From positions 1,612,001 to 1,676,000 of the forward strand of contig NZ_AP024585.1 of assembly GCF_018323885.1 (NCBI RefSeq): DNA of 64,000 nt, given 5' to 3'. The translations under genes and the position numbers were made by a program. A model generated the notes under the pieces. The model searched no databases, had not been told where the DNA came from, and worked only from the letters and a program-made list of their open reading frames with translations. This DNA comes from Citrobacter amalonaticus (GTDB lineage Bacteria; Pseudomonadota; Gammaproteobacteria; Enterobacterales; Enterobacteriaceae). This document shows positions 52,436 through 63,686 of the stretch, piece after piece (position 1 is the first letter of the stretch; each line of letters starts with the position of its first letter).

Positions 52436-52696
52436 TTACTTGTAAATGGTGGCTGTACCATACATCTGGTTCTTACCGCCTGCGGAATTAACCATAAAGC
52501 CTTTCGCGCCTTGTTCTTGCGCTTTTTCCGCCAGCTTATCCTCCAGATCACTCAGGTTGGTTGCGCCAGTGGCAGAGACGGTACCTGACGCACGTAGCTG
52601 ACCGGTATCGGGACTGCTCAAAGGTTGTGCTGCAGACGCCGCGAATGCCACGCCTGCAAGCGTGGTGGCGACGAGTAATACGAGGCATTTTTTCAT
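52436..52696 (-). CDS. mcbA: DUF1471 protein, McbA-like
   Basis: An 86-residue secreted protein with signal peptide MKKCLVLLVATTLAGVAFAASA and mature DUF1471 motifs (GTVSATGATNLSDLEDKLAEKAQEQGAKGFMVNSAGG, ending GTATIYK). It matches E. coli McbA (YbiM), an MqsR/McbR-pathway protein tied to colanic acid and biofilm. The start ATG 52696 is used because the 48 extra residues of the longer frame do not fit the family. It is transcribed divergently from rlmF. Confidence 0.9.
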   Translation of the reverse strand: MKKCLVLLVATTLAGVAFAASAAQPLSSPDTGQLRASGTVSATGATNLSDLEDKLAEKAQEQGAKGFMVNSAGGKNQMYGTATIYK

Positions 52697-52982
52697 GATG
52701 CTCTCCTCAGTGAAACAACGTGTAGTGCCAGATAAGTTTAGGTCGTCAATGCGGCAGAAATGGCGTAAAAAATTGATGATGATCTGCTTAAAATTTGAAC
52801 GAAAAATATTGGCGTATGTTGACAAATCAATGACATACATATCATTGATATTTGGGCGATTTGCGCCACTTCACCCCATTTCGCGCGCAGATGCGCTGCA
52901 GAGAAGCGCCCGTTTGTTATCAACCCGGTTTACCGCGTTGCGTTATGCGGGTATCTTACGCCGCTGTTAAAAGGAGAATGCT

Positions 52983-53909
52983 ATGTCCCCCCAGAAACCG
53001 GGCTTACACCCGCGCAACCGTCACCACAGTCGCTACGATCTTGCCACGCTCTGCAAAGGCACGCCTGAGCTGGCGCAGTATCTCGTCCTGACCCCCGCAG
53101 GCGAACAAAGCGTTGATTTTGCCAATCCGCTGGCGGTAAAGGCCTTGAATAAGGCGCTGCTGGCGCATTTCTATGGGGTGGCAAATTGGGATATTCCTGA
53201 AGGGTTTCTGTGTCCGCCTGTTCCTGGGCGTGCCGATTACCTCCACCATCTGGCCGATCTGCTTGCAGAGACAACGGGAAGTGTGCCAACTCAGGCCACA
53301 ATCCTGGATGTTGGCGTGGGCGCGAACTGTATTTATCCGCTGATCGGCGTGCATGAGTATGGCTGGCGTTTTACGGGCAGTGAGACGCATGAGCAGGCGT
53401 TAGCCAGCGCGCAGGCCATTATCAGCGCCAATCCAGGGCTGACGCGCGCCATTCGCCTGCGTCGTCAGAAAACCCCAGCGGCTATTTTTAACGGCATTAT
53501 TCATAAAAATGAGCAATATGATGCGACGCTGTGCAACCCGCCGTTCCATGATTCCGCCGCCTCTGCTCGTGCAGGAAGCGAGCGCAAACGTCGCAACCTC
53601 GGACAGAGCAAAGATGATGCGCTGAACTTCGGCGGTCAGCAGCAGGAGTTGTGGTGCGAAGGGGGGGAAGTCGCGTTCATCAAAACGATGATTTCCGAAA
53701 GTCAGGCTTTTGGCCGTCAGGTCATGTGGTTTACCACGCTGGTGTCACGCGGCGAAAACCTGCCGCCGCTCTATCGTGCGCTGACTGACGTGGGAGCGGT
53801 CAAGGTGGTGAAAAAAGAGATGGCCCAGGGGCAAAAGCAGAGCCGCTTTATTGCCTGGACCTTTATGGACGACGACCAGCGCCGTCGTTTTAGCGCGCGT
53901 AAGCGCTAG
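52983..53909 (+). CDS. rlmF: 23S rRNA adenine-N6 (A1618) methyltransferase RlmF
   Basis: A 308-residue SAM-dependent methyltransferase equal in length to E. coli RlmF (YbiN). The catalytic motif NPPF is in [15 protein letters not shown], and motif I is [16 protein letters not shown]. The start follows AAAAGGAGAATGCT. The stop and that of convergent ybiO share the CTAG at 53906-53909. Confidence 0.95.
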   Translation: MSPQKPGLHPRNRHHSRYDLATLCKGTPELAQYLVLTPAGEQSVDFANPLAVKALNKALLAHFYGVANWDIPEGFLCPPVPGRADYLHHLADLLAETTGSVPTQATILDVGVGANCIYPLIGVHEYGWRFTGSETHEQALASAQAIISANPGLTRAIRLRRQKTPAAIFNGIIHKNEQYDATLCNPPFHDSAASARAGSERKRRNLGQSKDDALNFGGQQQELWCEGGEVAFIKTMISESQAFGRQVMWFTTLVSRGENLPPLYRALTDVGAVKVVKKEMAQGQKQSRFIAWTFMDDDQRRRFSARKR

Positions 53910-56146
53910 AGCGTCGGCTCGCCGGGTGGCCGCGACGGCGGTGTGGCCGGTGTTGTGGCTGCCGCTGGCGCGGCGGGCAGAAACTGCCAGGTCTGCACCG
54001 GTGGACGAACGCCCGCCAGGTCGAAATGTTTTTTCACCTGACTGTCCAGCGCGAAGCGAACCGTCCACTGCTTCAGCGGCAGCGTGGTAAACGATACCCG
54101 TAGCGTAAATGCCGTGTTGGTTAATCCGACAATCCCGGCAAACGACGGCTCACCAATAATCAGCCCACGAACGTCCTCGGTTTCCATTACCGCAGCGACC
54201 GCCTCTTTCAGCGCCTGATTGGCCTTATCAGCATCTTCATGACGATCCACATCGTAATTGGCGACCACCGAGCCAATGCCGCGGACAAAGTTGGCAAAGG
54301 TGGTGATCGATGACCACGGAATAATATGATACGCCCCGGTGTCCTGGCGTACGCCAACGGAGCGAATCGACATGCGTTCTACCGTACCGGTTAACGGCCC
54401 GATGGTCACCAGATCGCCCGTATTCATGCCATTTTCAAACTGAATAAAGACCCCGGTAATAATATCTTTCACCAGCGTTTGCGCACCAAAGGAAATTGCC
54501 AGCCCCAGCGCCCCGGCCCCGGCCAGCAGTGGGGCGATGTTAACGCCGATTTCCGAAAGTACGATCATGATGGTGATTGTGCTGATGATCACCGCCAGTG
54601 CGTTACGAAACAACGTTAACAGCGTGCGGGTACGCGCGCTGGGGAGAGGACGGCCATGAATATCGGAAGCCAGCCGGTTTTCGATCAGGCTGGCAAGCAG
54701 TGTCCAGCCTACTGCGGAGAAAAACAGAATCAGCACGATGCGGATCAGAATATCAACCGTCTTCTCACCGGCGCCGTTGTGCAGCCAGTTCCAGAAATCA
54801 AACAGTCCCCAGGCGTTCAGCAGCAGCATGATGGCGACACACACCGTCAGGATCCGCGCCACGTTCAATGCGGTAGAAAGCCAGCCGTTGAGCCGCTTTT
54901 GCAGTTCGGGATAATTGCGCTGCGTATGCGGGGAGAGGGTAATGGTTTTGGCGATCCAGCGGGTAAACATTCCGGAAACGAAGGCCGCAATGCCGATGAT
55001 CACCAGACTGCGCACTGTCGCCCCCATCATAAACTTCAGGCTGTTGCCGGGGTCGAACAGGGAGAAGAAAAACAGGACGATGAAATAGGCGCTTGCCAGC
55101 CAGTGCCAGACCAGAGCAAAGGCGCGAATAAACAGACTGAAAAAGGCCAGCGATCGTTCCGCAAGATTCAGCAGGTGCTGGGTAATCTCTTTCTTGTTAC
55201 GAAAAATCAGGTACAGCGCCCACAGCGTAATACACAGCATGATGACCACGTTGGCCATCGCACCGACCTGTACGTTCACCTGATTGGAAATAATCGGAAC
55301 AGCGACGATCAGGCCATAGCCAATCAGACTGCTCAGCGAACTCAGTCGCCGGTTCCAGTAGCGGGCGCTGGCATCCTGAATGGTAAAAGGCCGCAGTTCC
55401 GCCACGTTCGGACAGAAGATCAGTCGCAGAATGGCTTTGAAAAATTCGATCAGGGCAAAGGCGTTCAGAAACAGTCCTTGTTGAAACGCGATGGTGCGAC
55501 TGCCCGCGTTCAGTCTGTCGCTCAACAACTGACCGACAAACAGGGTAAGCGCCAGCAGAAGCAGATCAATAATAAAGGCGCCAACGATCATTGCCGGTAG
55601 CTGGAGCCAGTTGCTGCGCTCGCGGTTCTTCTTCCGCGCCCAGTTTCCCATTTTACGGTACAACGGCAACATACACAGACGAATCAACCAGTAGAAGCCG
55701 AACACCGCAGCGGCCAACATCAGAAAGTGACTGAGGGCATTACTGAAGGTCTGGCTGTTAAAGGGCTTGTGTGGCGCATCGGTGATGTTGCGATAGAGCT
55801 GGGCAAAGCGGCCAGACAGGGCTTCGCCGTAATGGCGGCTGAGATCGGTAACGTTCTCCAGTACCGTTTTTTCCTCCACAACCACCGGCGGGGTGATTTT
55901 AGGCACCGGTTCCGGCGGTGGCGTGGCGGCAACGGTACGCAACTGGTCAATCAATTCTTTGCGCGATGTCTCATTTTCCAGTACGTCGGCCAGCGCTCCG
56001 TAGGCCGCTTTCTTTTGCTCGACATCAGGTTCGGGCGCAGGTGTTGTTTGCGCGTCAGCATCAGCGCCGGTTGTGACACCGGGAATGGTTACCGCCTGGG
56101 CTGGTGCGCCCAGCAGGCAAAAGAGGATGAACAGGATCCACCGCAT
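53906..56146 (-). CDS. ybiO: Mechanosensitive channel of small conductance family, YbiO
   Basis: A 746-residue protein, close to the 741 of E. coli YbiO. It begins with a signal peptide ending PAQA, then a predicted periplasmic stretch, about ten helices, and the MscS core with pore helix [32 protein letters not shown] and a cytoplasmic C-terminal domain. E. coli YbiO gives a moderate-conductance channel activated by osmotic down-shock. The start ATG 56146 was chosen because the signal peptide fits there, not at 56173. Confidence 0.93.
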   Translation of the reverse strand: MRWILFILFCLLGAPAQAVTIPGVTTGADADAQTTPAPEPDVEQKKAAYGALADVLENETSRKELIDQLRTVAATPPPEPVPKITPPVVVEEKTVLENVTDLSRHYGEALSGRFAQLYRNITDAPHKPFNSQTFSNALSHFLMLAAAVFGFYWLIRLCMLPLYRKMGNWARKKNRERSNWLQLPAMIVGAFIIDLLLLALTLFVGQLLSDRLNAGSRTIAFQQGLFLNAFALIEFFKAILRLIFCPNVAELRPFTIQDASARYWNRRLSSLSSLIGYGLIVAVPIISNQVNVQVGAMANVVIMLCITLWALYLIFRNKKEITQHLLNLAERSLAFFSLFIRAFALVWHWLASAYFIVLFFFSLFDPGNSLKFMMGATVRSLVIIGIAAFVSGMFTRWIAKTITLSPHTQRNYPELQKRLNGWLSTALNVARILTVCVAIMLLLNAWGLFDFWNWLHNGAGEKTVDILIRIVLILFFSAVGWTLLASLIENRLASDIHGRPLPSARTRTLLTLFRNALAVIISTITIMIVLSEIGVNIAPLLAGAGALGLAISFGAQTLVKDIITGVFIQFENGMNTGDLVTIGPLTGTVERMSIRSVGVRQDTGAYHIIPWSSITTFANFVRGIGSVVANYDVDRHEDADKANQALKEAVAAVMETEDVRGLIIGEPSFAGIVGLTNTAFTLRVSFTTLPLKQWTVRFALDSQVKKHFDLAGVRPPVQTWQFLPAAPAAATTPATPPSRPPGEPTL

Positions 56147-56263
56147 GACTCCTCCAGTGAGAAAACAGAACAAAGAGATAAGTATAGTGGCTGGAGGCGC
56201 GGCGATTCGAAATGGGAAGAGTCGTAGAGAAACCTCCCTTCCAGATGGAAGGGAGGCAGGCCG

Positions 56264-56986
56264 TCAGGAAACGTGCTGCAAGAACTCCTGCAAACGCTGG
56301 CTTGGCGGGTTTTCAATCAGGGTTTGCGGATTACCGTCCTCGGCAATACGACCCTTATCGATGAAGATCAGGCGTGAGGCGACTTTTTCGGCAAAGCCGA
56401 TTTCGTGCGTAACGATGACCATCGTCATCCCTTCTTCCGCCAGATCCTGCATCACTTTCAGTACTTCGTGGCGCAGTTCCGGATCGAGTGCAGAGGTCGG
56501 TTCATCAAACAGCATCATCTTCGGCTTCACCGCCAGGGCGCGGGCAATCGCCACACGCTGCTGCTGACCGCCGGAAAGCTCAGACGGATAGTGGTGAGCG
56601 CGCTCGGCCAGACCCACTTTCGCCAACAGCTCTTTTGCCTGCTTCTCGGCAGCGTCTTTCTTCGTCCCACGAACGCGCAACGGGCCAAACATGACGTTTT
56701 CCAGCGCGGTCAGATGAGGGAAAAGATAGAACTGCTGGAACACCATCCCGGCTTCCTGACGGATCAGACGCTCGTCGACCTTCGGGTCGTTGACCTTTAG
56801 CCCATCAACGATCAGATCGCCGGAGGTAATCTCTTCGAGTTTATTTATGCAGCGCAATAACGTGGATTTACCGGAACCCGATGGCCCGATAATCACCACC
56901 ACTTCGCCCTGCTTAATGCTCAGATCAATGTTATGCAGCACCTGGGTCGGGCCAAAATGCTTTGAGACGTTTTTAAATTCAATCAC
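56264..56986 (-). CDS. glnQ: Glutamine ABC transporter ATPase GlnQ
   Basis: A 240-residue ATPase matching E. coli GlnQ. Walker [10 protein letters not shown], the signature [16 protein letters not shown] and Walker [14 protein letters not shown] are present. It overlaps glnP by 4 bases and is the last gene of glnHPQ. Confidence 0.96.
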   Translation of the reverse strand: MIEFKNVSKHFGPTQVLHNIDLSIKQGEVVVIIGPSGSGKSTLLRCINKLEEITSGDLIVDGLKVNDPKVDERLIRQEAGMVFQQFYLFPHLTALENVMFGPLRVRGTKKDAAEKQAKELLAKVGLAERAHHYPSELSGGQQQRVAIARALAVKPKMMLFDEPTSALDPELRHEVLKVMQDLAEEGMTMVIVTHEIGFAEKVASRLIFIDKGRIAEDGNPQTLIENPPSQRLQEFLQHVS

Positions 56987-57642
56987 AGGATTTTCATCCT
57001 TCTTTCCAGACTACGAAGCACGATGTTCAGGACTTGCGTGATGATGAGGTAAATAACACCCACCGCGGTCCAGATTTCCAGGGCACGGAAATTGCCGGCA
57101 ATAATTTCCTGACCGCTGCGGGTCAGTTCCGCCGCGCCGATGACGATAAACAGCGATGTATCTTTGATACTGATGATGAGCTGGTTACCGAGCGAAGGCA
57201 GCATACGACGCAGCGCAAGTGGCATGATCACATGACGGATGGTTTCCCGACGGGAAAGACCCAGCGCCAGACCCGCTTCGCTAAATCCTTTATGGATCGA
57301 CAGGACCGAACCACGGGTGATTTCCGCGATATAGGCTCCGGAGTTAATCATGATCGTGATAACGGCGGCGCTGAAGGTGTCGATGCGCAAGTCCGGGAAA
57401 GCCATCGGCAGGGCGAAATAGATGTACATCACCTGGACGACGATCGGCGTGCCGCGGATGACTTCAATGAAGACGAGAGAGACGTGATTGGCTATCCAGC
57501 CGCCATAAGTTCGGGCTAAACCCGCCAGCAAGCCGATGATGATCCCGCCAGCCAGACCGAGGATGGAGATCCACAGGGTCATTTTGGCGCCCTGAAGCAG
57601 GATCGGAATGGCGGGCCAGATGGCGCTCCAGTCAAACTGCAT
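56983..57642 (-). CDS. glnP: Glutamine ABC transporter permease GlnP
   Basis: A 219-residue permease of the HisM/GlnP family with about five helices. The EAA loop is [36 protein letters not shown]. It forms the membrane path for glutamine. It starts 86 bases after glnH, the gap holding a hairpin. Confidence 0.96.
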   Translation of the reverse strand: MQFDWSAIWPAIPILLQGAKMTLWISILGLAGGIIIGLLAGLARTYGGWIANHVSLVFIEVIRGTPIVVQVMYIYFALPMAFPDLRIDTFSAAVITIMINSGAYIAEITRGSVLSIHKGFSEAGLALGLSRRETIRHVIMPLALRRMLPSLGNQLIISIKDTSLFIVIGAAELTRSGQEIIAGNFRALEIWTAVGVIYLIITQVLNIVLRSLERRMKIL

Positions 57643-57671
57643 ATGTTGTTCCTGTTACCGTGGTGAAAAAA

Positions 57672-57705
57672 AATCAAATGCCCGGTACGCTTAGCGCCTC
57701 CGGGC
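57672..57705 (-). terminator. Intercistronic hairpin between glnH and glnP
   Basis: GCCCGG (57680-57685) and CCGGGC (57700-57705) form a 6-bp stem with a 14-base loop. On the minus strand it is followed by ATTTGATTTTTTTTC. It can act as a partial terminator, lowering glnPQ relative to glnH, which suits the need for more binding protein. Confidence 0.68.
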
Positions 57706-57728
57706 AACATCTGAAGGCAAAGCCATTA

Positions 57729-58562
<834 letters not shown>

Positions 58563-58617
58563 TTAACAAGAGGGGACTGCACGCTTGTGCACAGGTCTCG
58601 GAGCAAAACTCGCTTTT

Positions 58618-58647
58618 TGCACCATTCTGGGGCACTGATTTAGTGCA
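58618..58647. promoter_or_regulatory. Overlapping NtrC sites upstream of glnH
   Basis: TGCACCATTCTGGGGCA (58618-58634) and GGCACTGATTTAGTGCA (58631-58647) both fit the NtrC consensus TGCACYA-N3-TRGTGCA. They overlap by 4 bases and lie some 75-100 bases upstream of the sigma-54 element, which suits activation by phosphorylated NtrC. Confidence 0.78.
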
Positions 58648-58791
58648 GCCTGGAGGGGGCGTGAACGGTCTGCCTATTTAGCGCAAAGATCGTTGATAAA
58701 ACAATCTTTCGTTAACGATTGTGTGAGGTGATTATTACAAATATTTTACTTTACGACGGAGTGGTGACGATGTGGTGCACCATAAAAGTGC

Positions 58792-58815
58792 AAAACCCCC
58801 GCCGTGGCGAGGGTT
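58792..58815 (-). terminator. Terminator of dps
   Basis: On the minus strand, AACCCTCGCC, then ACGGCGGGGGTT forms a GC-rich hairpin with a short loop, followed by TTGCACTTTT. It lies 25 bases after the dps stop. Confidence 0.75.
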
Positions 58816-58839
58816 GTAGAGGGAATACTTATGAGGCGA

Positions 58840-59652
<813 letters not shown>

Positions 59653-60540
59653 TTAATTTACATCAACCTCTTTTATTTTGCTTTCCCGTCGAATGGTCAA
59701 CGTCGAGCCCATCGAGGCGGCAATGATCGCGCCAAGCGCCAGCAACTGGACAAACGTGAGCGTTTCGCCCAGAAACAGGATACCTGCCAGTGCGGCTAGT
59801 GCGGGTTCCATACTCATCAGCGTGCCAAAGGTGCGCGTAGGCAGACGGGTTAAGGCAATCATCTCCAGCGAGTAGGGGAGCGCCGTCGACAGTACCGCAA
59901 CCGCCAGACCCAGCGGAATGACAGACCAGTGCCAGAGCGCTTCCCCGGCCTGCACAGCCCCAAGTGGGACGAAAACCAGAGCCGCAATCAGCGAACCTAT
60001 CGCGACAGTGGCCGGGCCGTGCTCAGCGCCGGCGCGTTGTCCGCTGAGAATATAGATAGCCCAGCAGGCGCCTGCGCCCAGTGCCATGGTGGCGCCGAAC
60101 AGGTCGACATGCGAAACGTCCTGACCCAGCGGCAGCAGGAACCAGAGTCCGAGAACCGCGAGTACCACCCAGATAAAATCAACGGGGCGTCGCGAAGAGA
60201 ACAGGGCGACCGCCAGCGGCCCGGTAAACTCCAGCGCGACAGCGATCCCCAGCGGGACCGTCTGAATCGACAGATAGAAGAGGTAGTTCATTCCCCCCAG
60301 CGACAGGCCGTAAAAAAGCAGCGGCAGACGCTGCTCTTTGGCAAACCGCAGACGCCATGGCTTGAAGAAGACAATAAGAATCAGCGTGCCTAACGCCAGA
60401 CGGAGAGCGGTGACACCGGGCGCGCCAACCAGCGGAAACAATGATTTTGCCAGCGATGCGCCGCTCTGGATTGAGGCCATGGCAATAAGCAGTACTAAAA
60501 CAGGCAGCCAAACTGGCGTTTTACGTGACGACCCTGGCAT
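59653..60540 (-). CDS. rhtA: Threonine/homoserine exporter RhtA
   Basis: A 295-residue EamA-family exporter with about ten helices in two halves, matching E. coli RhtA (YbiF) in length. ALEFTGPLAVALFSSRRPVDF and TFGTLMSMEPALAALAGILFLGETL are the repeated DMT motifs. It exports threonine, homoserine and related amino acids. The start ATG 60540 gives MPGSSRKTPVWLP. The frame extending to 60636 holds no recognisable residues. Confidence 0.94.
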   Translation of the reverse strand: MPGSSRKTPVWLPVLVLLIAMASIQSGASLAKSLFPLVGAPGVTALRLALGTLILIVFFKPWRLRFAKEQRLPLLFYGLSLGGMNYLFYLSIQTVPLGIAVALEFTGPLAVALFSSRRPVDFIWVVLAVLGLWFLLPLGQDVSHVDLFGATMALGAGACWAIYILSGQRAGAEHGPATVAIGSLIAALVFVPLGAVQAGEALWHWSVIPLGLAVAVLSTALPYSLEMIALTRLPTRTFGTLMSMEPALAALAGILFLGETLTFVQLLALGAIIAASMGSTLTIRRESKIKEVDVN

Positions 60541-60928
60541 CCGTTCTCCCGACATAACTGTAGATACACGCCATCCAGCAACTTGCCTGATTTGTGTATA
60601 GAAAAGTAAAAGAGGCAGTGTAATGGAAATAACCATCTACGGTTGAGTCTTCGTTGAAAAAAAATTTCTGGAAAGCCGTAAAATGGCGGCAAATTGATGG
60701 ATTAATGCGCTGGCAGATTAGGAATAATCTGGATGAATGTCCTTTATTATGCGCGTAATAATGGGGCAAATATCTGGAAAAGTGATGTTAATTGAAAGAG
60801 ATAGCGATTGATGGAAACGTTCTGTTACATGAAATTGCCCGTTAGACATCACTAATCGCAAAGAGTTTCTCATCAATTTTTGATATATTTAACACTTAGG
60901 ATTTATTTGAAGCACATTTGAGGTGGTT
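60541..60928. other. Intergenic region between rhtA and ompX
   Basis: A 388-base AT-rich stretch with no supported gene. Its last 90 bases (from about 60840) match the E. coli ompX leader closely. They include TATATT at 60884-60889 as a candidate -10 and the AGGTGG Shine-Dalgarno. In E. coli the ompX start region is the target of the CyaR small RNA. Confidence 0.5.
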
Positions 60929-61444
60929 ATGAAAAAAATTGCATGTCTTTCAGCACTGGCCGCTGTTCTGGCTATCTCCGCAGGTTCCGCTGTCGCTGCA
61001 ACGTCTACCGTTACCGGTGGTTATGCTCAGAGCGATGCTCAGGGCGCGGCGAACAAAATGAACGGTTTCAACCTGAAGTATCGCTATGAGCAGGACAACA
61101 ACCCGCTGGGCGTAATCGGTTCCTTCACTTACACCGAAAAAGATCGTACTAACGGTGCAGGCGATTACAACAAAACTCAGTACTACGGTATCACTGCTGG
61201 TCCGGCTTACCGTCTGAACGACTGGGCAAGCATCTACGGTGTTGTGGGTGTGGGCTACGGTAAATTCCAGGACACCAACTATCCGACGCATAAAGATGAC
61301 ACCAGCGATTATGGTTTCTCTTATGGCGCAGGTGTGCAGTTCAACCCGATCGAAAACGTTGCTCTGGACTTCTCTTACGAGCAGAGCCGTATTCGTAGCG
61401 TTGACGTTGGCACCTGGATCGCAGGCGTCGGTTACCGCTTCTAA
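60929..61444 (+). CDS. ompX: Outer membrane protein OmpX
   Basis: A 171-residue eight-stranded beta-barrel protein, same length as E. coli OmpX. The signal peptide ends SAVA before ATSTVTGGY. The strong alternating pattern, with GYGKFQDTNYP and the C-terminal aromatic GYRF, is typical of Ail/Lom proteins. The start follows AGGTGGTT, and the GTG three codons... reading MVMKK at 60923 is less likely. It is closed by a strong terminator. Confidence 0.96.
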   Translation: MKKIACLSALAAVLAISAGSAVAATSTVTGGYAQSDAQGAANKMNGFNLKYRYEQDNNPLGVIGSFTYTEKDRTNGAGDYNKTQYYGITAGPAYRLNDWASIYGVVGVGYGKFQDTNYPTHKDDTSDYGFSYGAGVQFNPIENVALDFSYEQSRIRSVDVGTWIAGVGYRF

Positions 61445-61461
61445 TCACGTCAGTGATATAA

Positions 61462-61490
61462 AAAATCCGCCTCAAGAGGCGGATTTTTTT
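61462..61490. terminator. Bidirectional terminator between ompX and opgE
   Basis: AAAATCCGCCTC (61462-61473) and GAGGCGGATTTT (61476-61487) form a long perfect stem with a tight loop. T runs follow on both strands, so it can end both convergent transcripts. Confidence 0.9.
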
Positions 61491-61508
61491 TGGATGTATT
61501 TCAATAGG

Positions 61509-63095
61509 TTATCGCGATTTGGTGCTAAAGATATCGGTTCCCAGGTGGTTATAATCCACCTTCTGCAATTTGAAATTGGTGATATACACCGGCCCGGCTT
61601 TCTGTTCAGAGATAAACCGGTACTTCATCTTAATCTCTTTTGCACTGATCCCTGTCCACTGTGAGAAAAAGCCAAGGAAGTCGTTGGCGGAGCGCCGCGC
61701 TTTGATGACTTTATGCGCTTTGTCATCGCTGGAGAGCACCATAAACGGGACCTGAAAGTTTTGCTGGAACTGGTCGTCATGCGCCAGATACTGCACTTCC
61801 TTCCCACGCTCTTTAAAGGCGAGACCGTGATCGGAGAAATACGCCAGCGAGAAACTGTCGCCGCTGTTGCGGAGCTGATCGTACAGTTTTCGCAGCAGGT
61901 CGTCGGTCTGAGTCATGGTATAGAGATAGCAGGAGGTTTCTTTCGACTGGACGAACGTGTCGTACTTGCCTTTTGTCCGATCGCAGGCCTGTGGATGAGA
62001 CCCCATCAGATGCAGGACAATCAGCTGCGGCTGGGTGCGTTCCGTTTCCAGCACCTGTGCGGTCATTTTTAACAGCGCCTCGTCCTGGGTGTTTTTGTCC
62101 GCCTCGAAGTCACCGTTTTTAAGAAAATGCACTTCATCAGCCCGCTTTGCGATACTGGCGATAGCGGTATCGTATTCGCCGATTTGTCCCTGATTCGAGA
62201 ACCACCACGTCTGGAAACCGGCGCGGTTTGCCAGCGTGACAAAGTTGTCCTGATACTGCGGCTTATCATCAACGACCCGGTTGAGGGTCAGCCCGAGCGA
62301 TTTTTGCGTTGACCCGCTGGCCGCGACGTAATCGGCAAACAGGTAGCCGTTAACGCTGCTGGCAAACGGAGTGTTATCCCAGTGCCCGCCAAACGCCCCC
62401 AGCGCATCACGACGAGCGCTTTCACCGATCACCACCACATAGGTGTGATATTTCGGCTTCACGGCGGTGACAGTCCAGGTGTCTTTCATGCTGGCTAACT
62501 TCGCCATGCGCTCCTGCTCGTCAATGACTTCATTGTTATTGACGATGACGTCTTTGGCGAAACGGAACACCGGATAGCCGGTATCCTTTAATTTAAACAC
62601 GCCGCCCCAGGCCAGGTTCTGTACGGGGGTGACAAAAAAAGCCACGACGCTGAACAGCAGGCACAGGCTGTCATATTTATTCCAGCGTTTCTTCTCTTCG
62701 TCAGGTTTGCGACGCACGGCGATCACGCCAAGAGCAAAGATAAACACCCCCATCAGGTAATTATACCAGGGGAAAATCGTCAGGATTTCCGTGGACTCTT
62801 CCATATTGGTCGAGTGCAGAGCCAGCAGCGTATTAAAGTTTGGCGATCCGTAGGCCTGGCCGAAAGGAAAGTAACAGGCGGCGACCAGCGAACACACGCC
62901 GATCAGCACCTTCTGCGCTTTCGGCGCGCTCCGCCAGAGCAACTGCAATATGCAGGTGAAGGCAAGGGTATACAGCAGACTAAACGGATAGCCCAGCGCC
63001 AGGTTGATCAGCAGCGACTGCAGAACATAAAAGCCAGTCCACGGGCTAAGGGCCCGGCTGCGAGCAAGAAGTGAGTCTTTGACGGTTAAATTCAT
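61509..63095 (-). CDS. opgE: Osmoregulated periplasmic glucan phosphoethanolamine transferase OpgE
   Basis: A 528-residue member of the EptA/OpgE sulfatase-fold family. The N-terminal ~160 residues form about five helices. The periplasmic enzyme domain carries VVIGESARRDALGAFGG, SGSTQKSLGLTLNR with the likely nucleophile threonine, HLMGSHPQACDRTKGKYDTF and FSDHGLAFKERG. It transfers phosphoethanolamine to periplasmic glucans. Length agrees with E. coli OpgE (527). Confidence 0.94.
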   Translation of the reverse strand: MNLTVKDSLLARSRALSPWTGFYVLQSLLINLALGYPFSLLYTLAFTCILQLLWRSAPKAQKVLIGVCSLVAACYFPFGQAYGSPNFNTLLALHSTNMEESTEILTIFPWYNYLMGVFIFALGVIAVRRKPDEEKKRWNKYDSLCLLFSVVAFFVTPVQNLAWGGVFKLKDTGYPVFRFAKDVIVNNNEVIDEQERMAKLASMKDTWTVTAVKPKYHTYVVVIGESARRDALGAFGGHWDNTPFASSVNGYLFADYVAASGSTQKSLGLTLNRVVDDKPQYQDNFVTLANRAGFQTWWFSNQGQIGEYDTAIASIAKRADEVHFLKNGDFEADKNTQDEALLKMTAQVLETERTQPQLIVLHLMGSHPQACDRTKGKYDTFVQSKETSCYLYTMTQTDDLLRKLYDQLRNSGDSFSLAYFSDHGLAFKERGKEVQYLAHDDQFQQNFQVPFMVLSSDDKAHKVIKARRSANDFLGFFSQWTGISAKEIKMKYRFISEQKAGPVYITNFKLQKVDYNHLGTDIFSTKSR

Positions 63096-63372
63096 ATGCC
63101 ACTATCGTAAAAACGCCATGTGCTTACCCTGGCGTCAAGGGTCATTACCTGCTGAGAGTGCGTGAAGAGGGAAAGAGGTCCGCATCTGCGAGCCGCAAGT
63201 TAGGCAGGGCTGCAAGAAGATAGAGCGTGTGAATGTGAAGGTCAACGGGCAGACAGAAATTGTTTTGCGAAGGGGTTAGCAAATCCGACAAAAAGAAGGG
63301 CTATTTTGACATAAGCAGAAGTGTAACGGCCGTAGATGACAGCCAGATGACGCGGCGTACCGCGACGCCGCG
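63096..63372. other. Intergenic region between opgE and mntS
   Basis: A 277-base stretch with no supported gene, holding the opgE promoter region. It ends in a 9-bp hairpin (63350-63373, arms ACGCGGCGT and ACGCCGCGT) that reaches the first base of the mntS stop codon. No T run follows on the minus strand. Confidence 0.45.
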
Positions 63373-63501
63373 TTATTTATCCGAGGGCTTATCCTGCTCA
63401 GGTTTGCTGTTGATCATATCGCACAGCATTGAGAGCAGCATTAACCGGACTTTAAAGGGAGAGTGGCTAAACACGCGCATACACCTCTTAAACTCGTTCA
63501 T
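63373..63501 (-). CDS. mntS: Small manganese-related protein MntS
   Basis: A 42-residue protein, MNEFKRCMRVFSHSPFKVRL at the start and DMINSKPEQDKPSDK at the end, which matches E. coli MntS closely in both length and sequence. E. coli MntS is repressed by MntR when manganese is plentiful and is thought to raise available manganese, in part by blocking the MntP exporter. The ATG at 63501 follows GGAGGTCAAT. It is transcribed divergently from mntR, whose product controls it. Confidence 0.92.
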   Translation of the reverse strand: MNEFKRCMRVFSHSPFKVRLMLLSMLCDMINSKPEQDKPSDK

Positions 63502-63559
63502 ATTGACCTCCTGACGTTCTGGTCCCTCGATCCGTGAGAGATGACTGCATTACATACAG

Positions 63560-63577
63560 ATATAGCACAGGCTATAT
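63560..63577. promoter_or_regulatory. MntR operator between mntS and mntR
   Basis: ATATAGC-ACAG-GCTATAT is a perfect 7-bp inverted repeat around 4 bases. It resembles the known MntR box AACATAGC..GCTATGTT. It lies about 58 bases upstream of mntS, where manganese-bound MntR would repress transcription. Confidence 0.78.
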
Positions 63578-63686
63578 TATATAGCTATTGCTAAAACGTT
63601 AATTTTTTGTGCCTGGGCAACTCTGGTTTACAATGGACGCTCTCCAATTAGATGCTGTTAACGCGTCACAGGAATGAGGAAGCAGA

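Noticed and set aside
54656..55600. 314-codon open frame on the plus strand
   Set aside because: It is wholly antisense to ybiO, and its glutamine-rich product resembles no known family.
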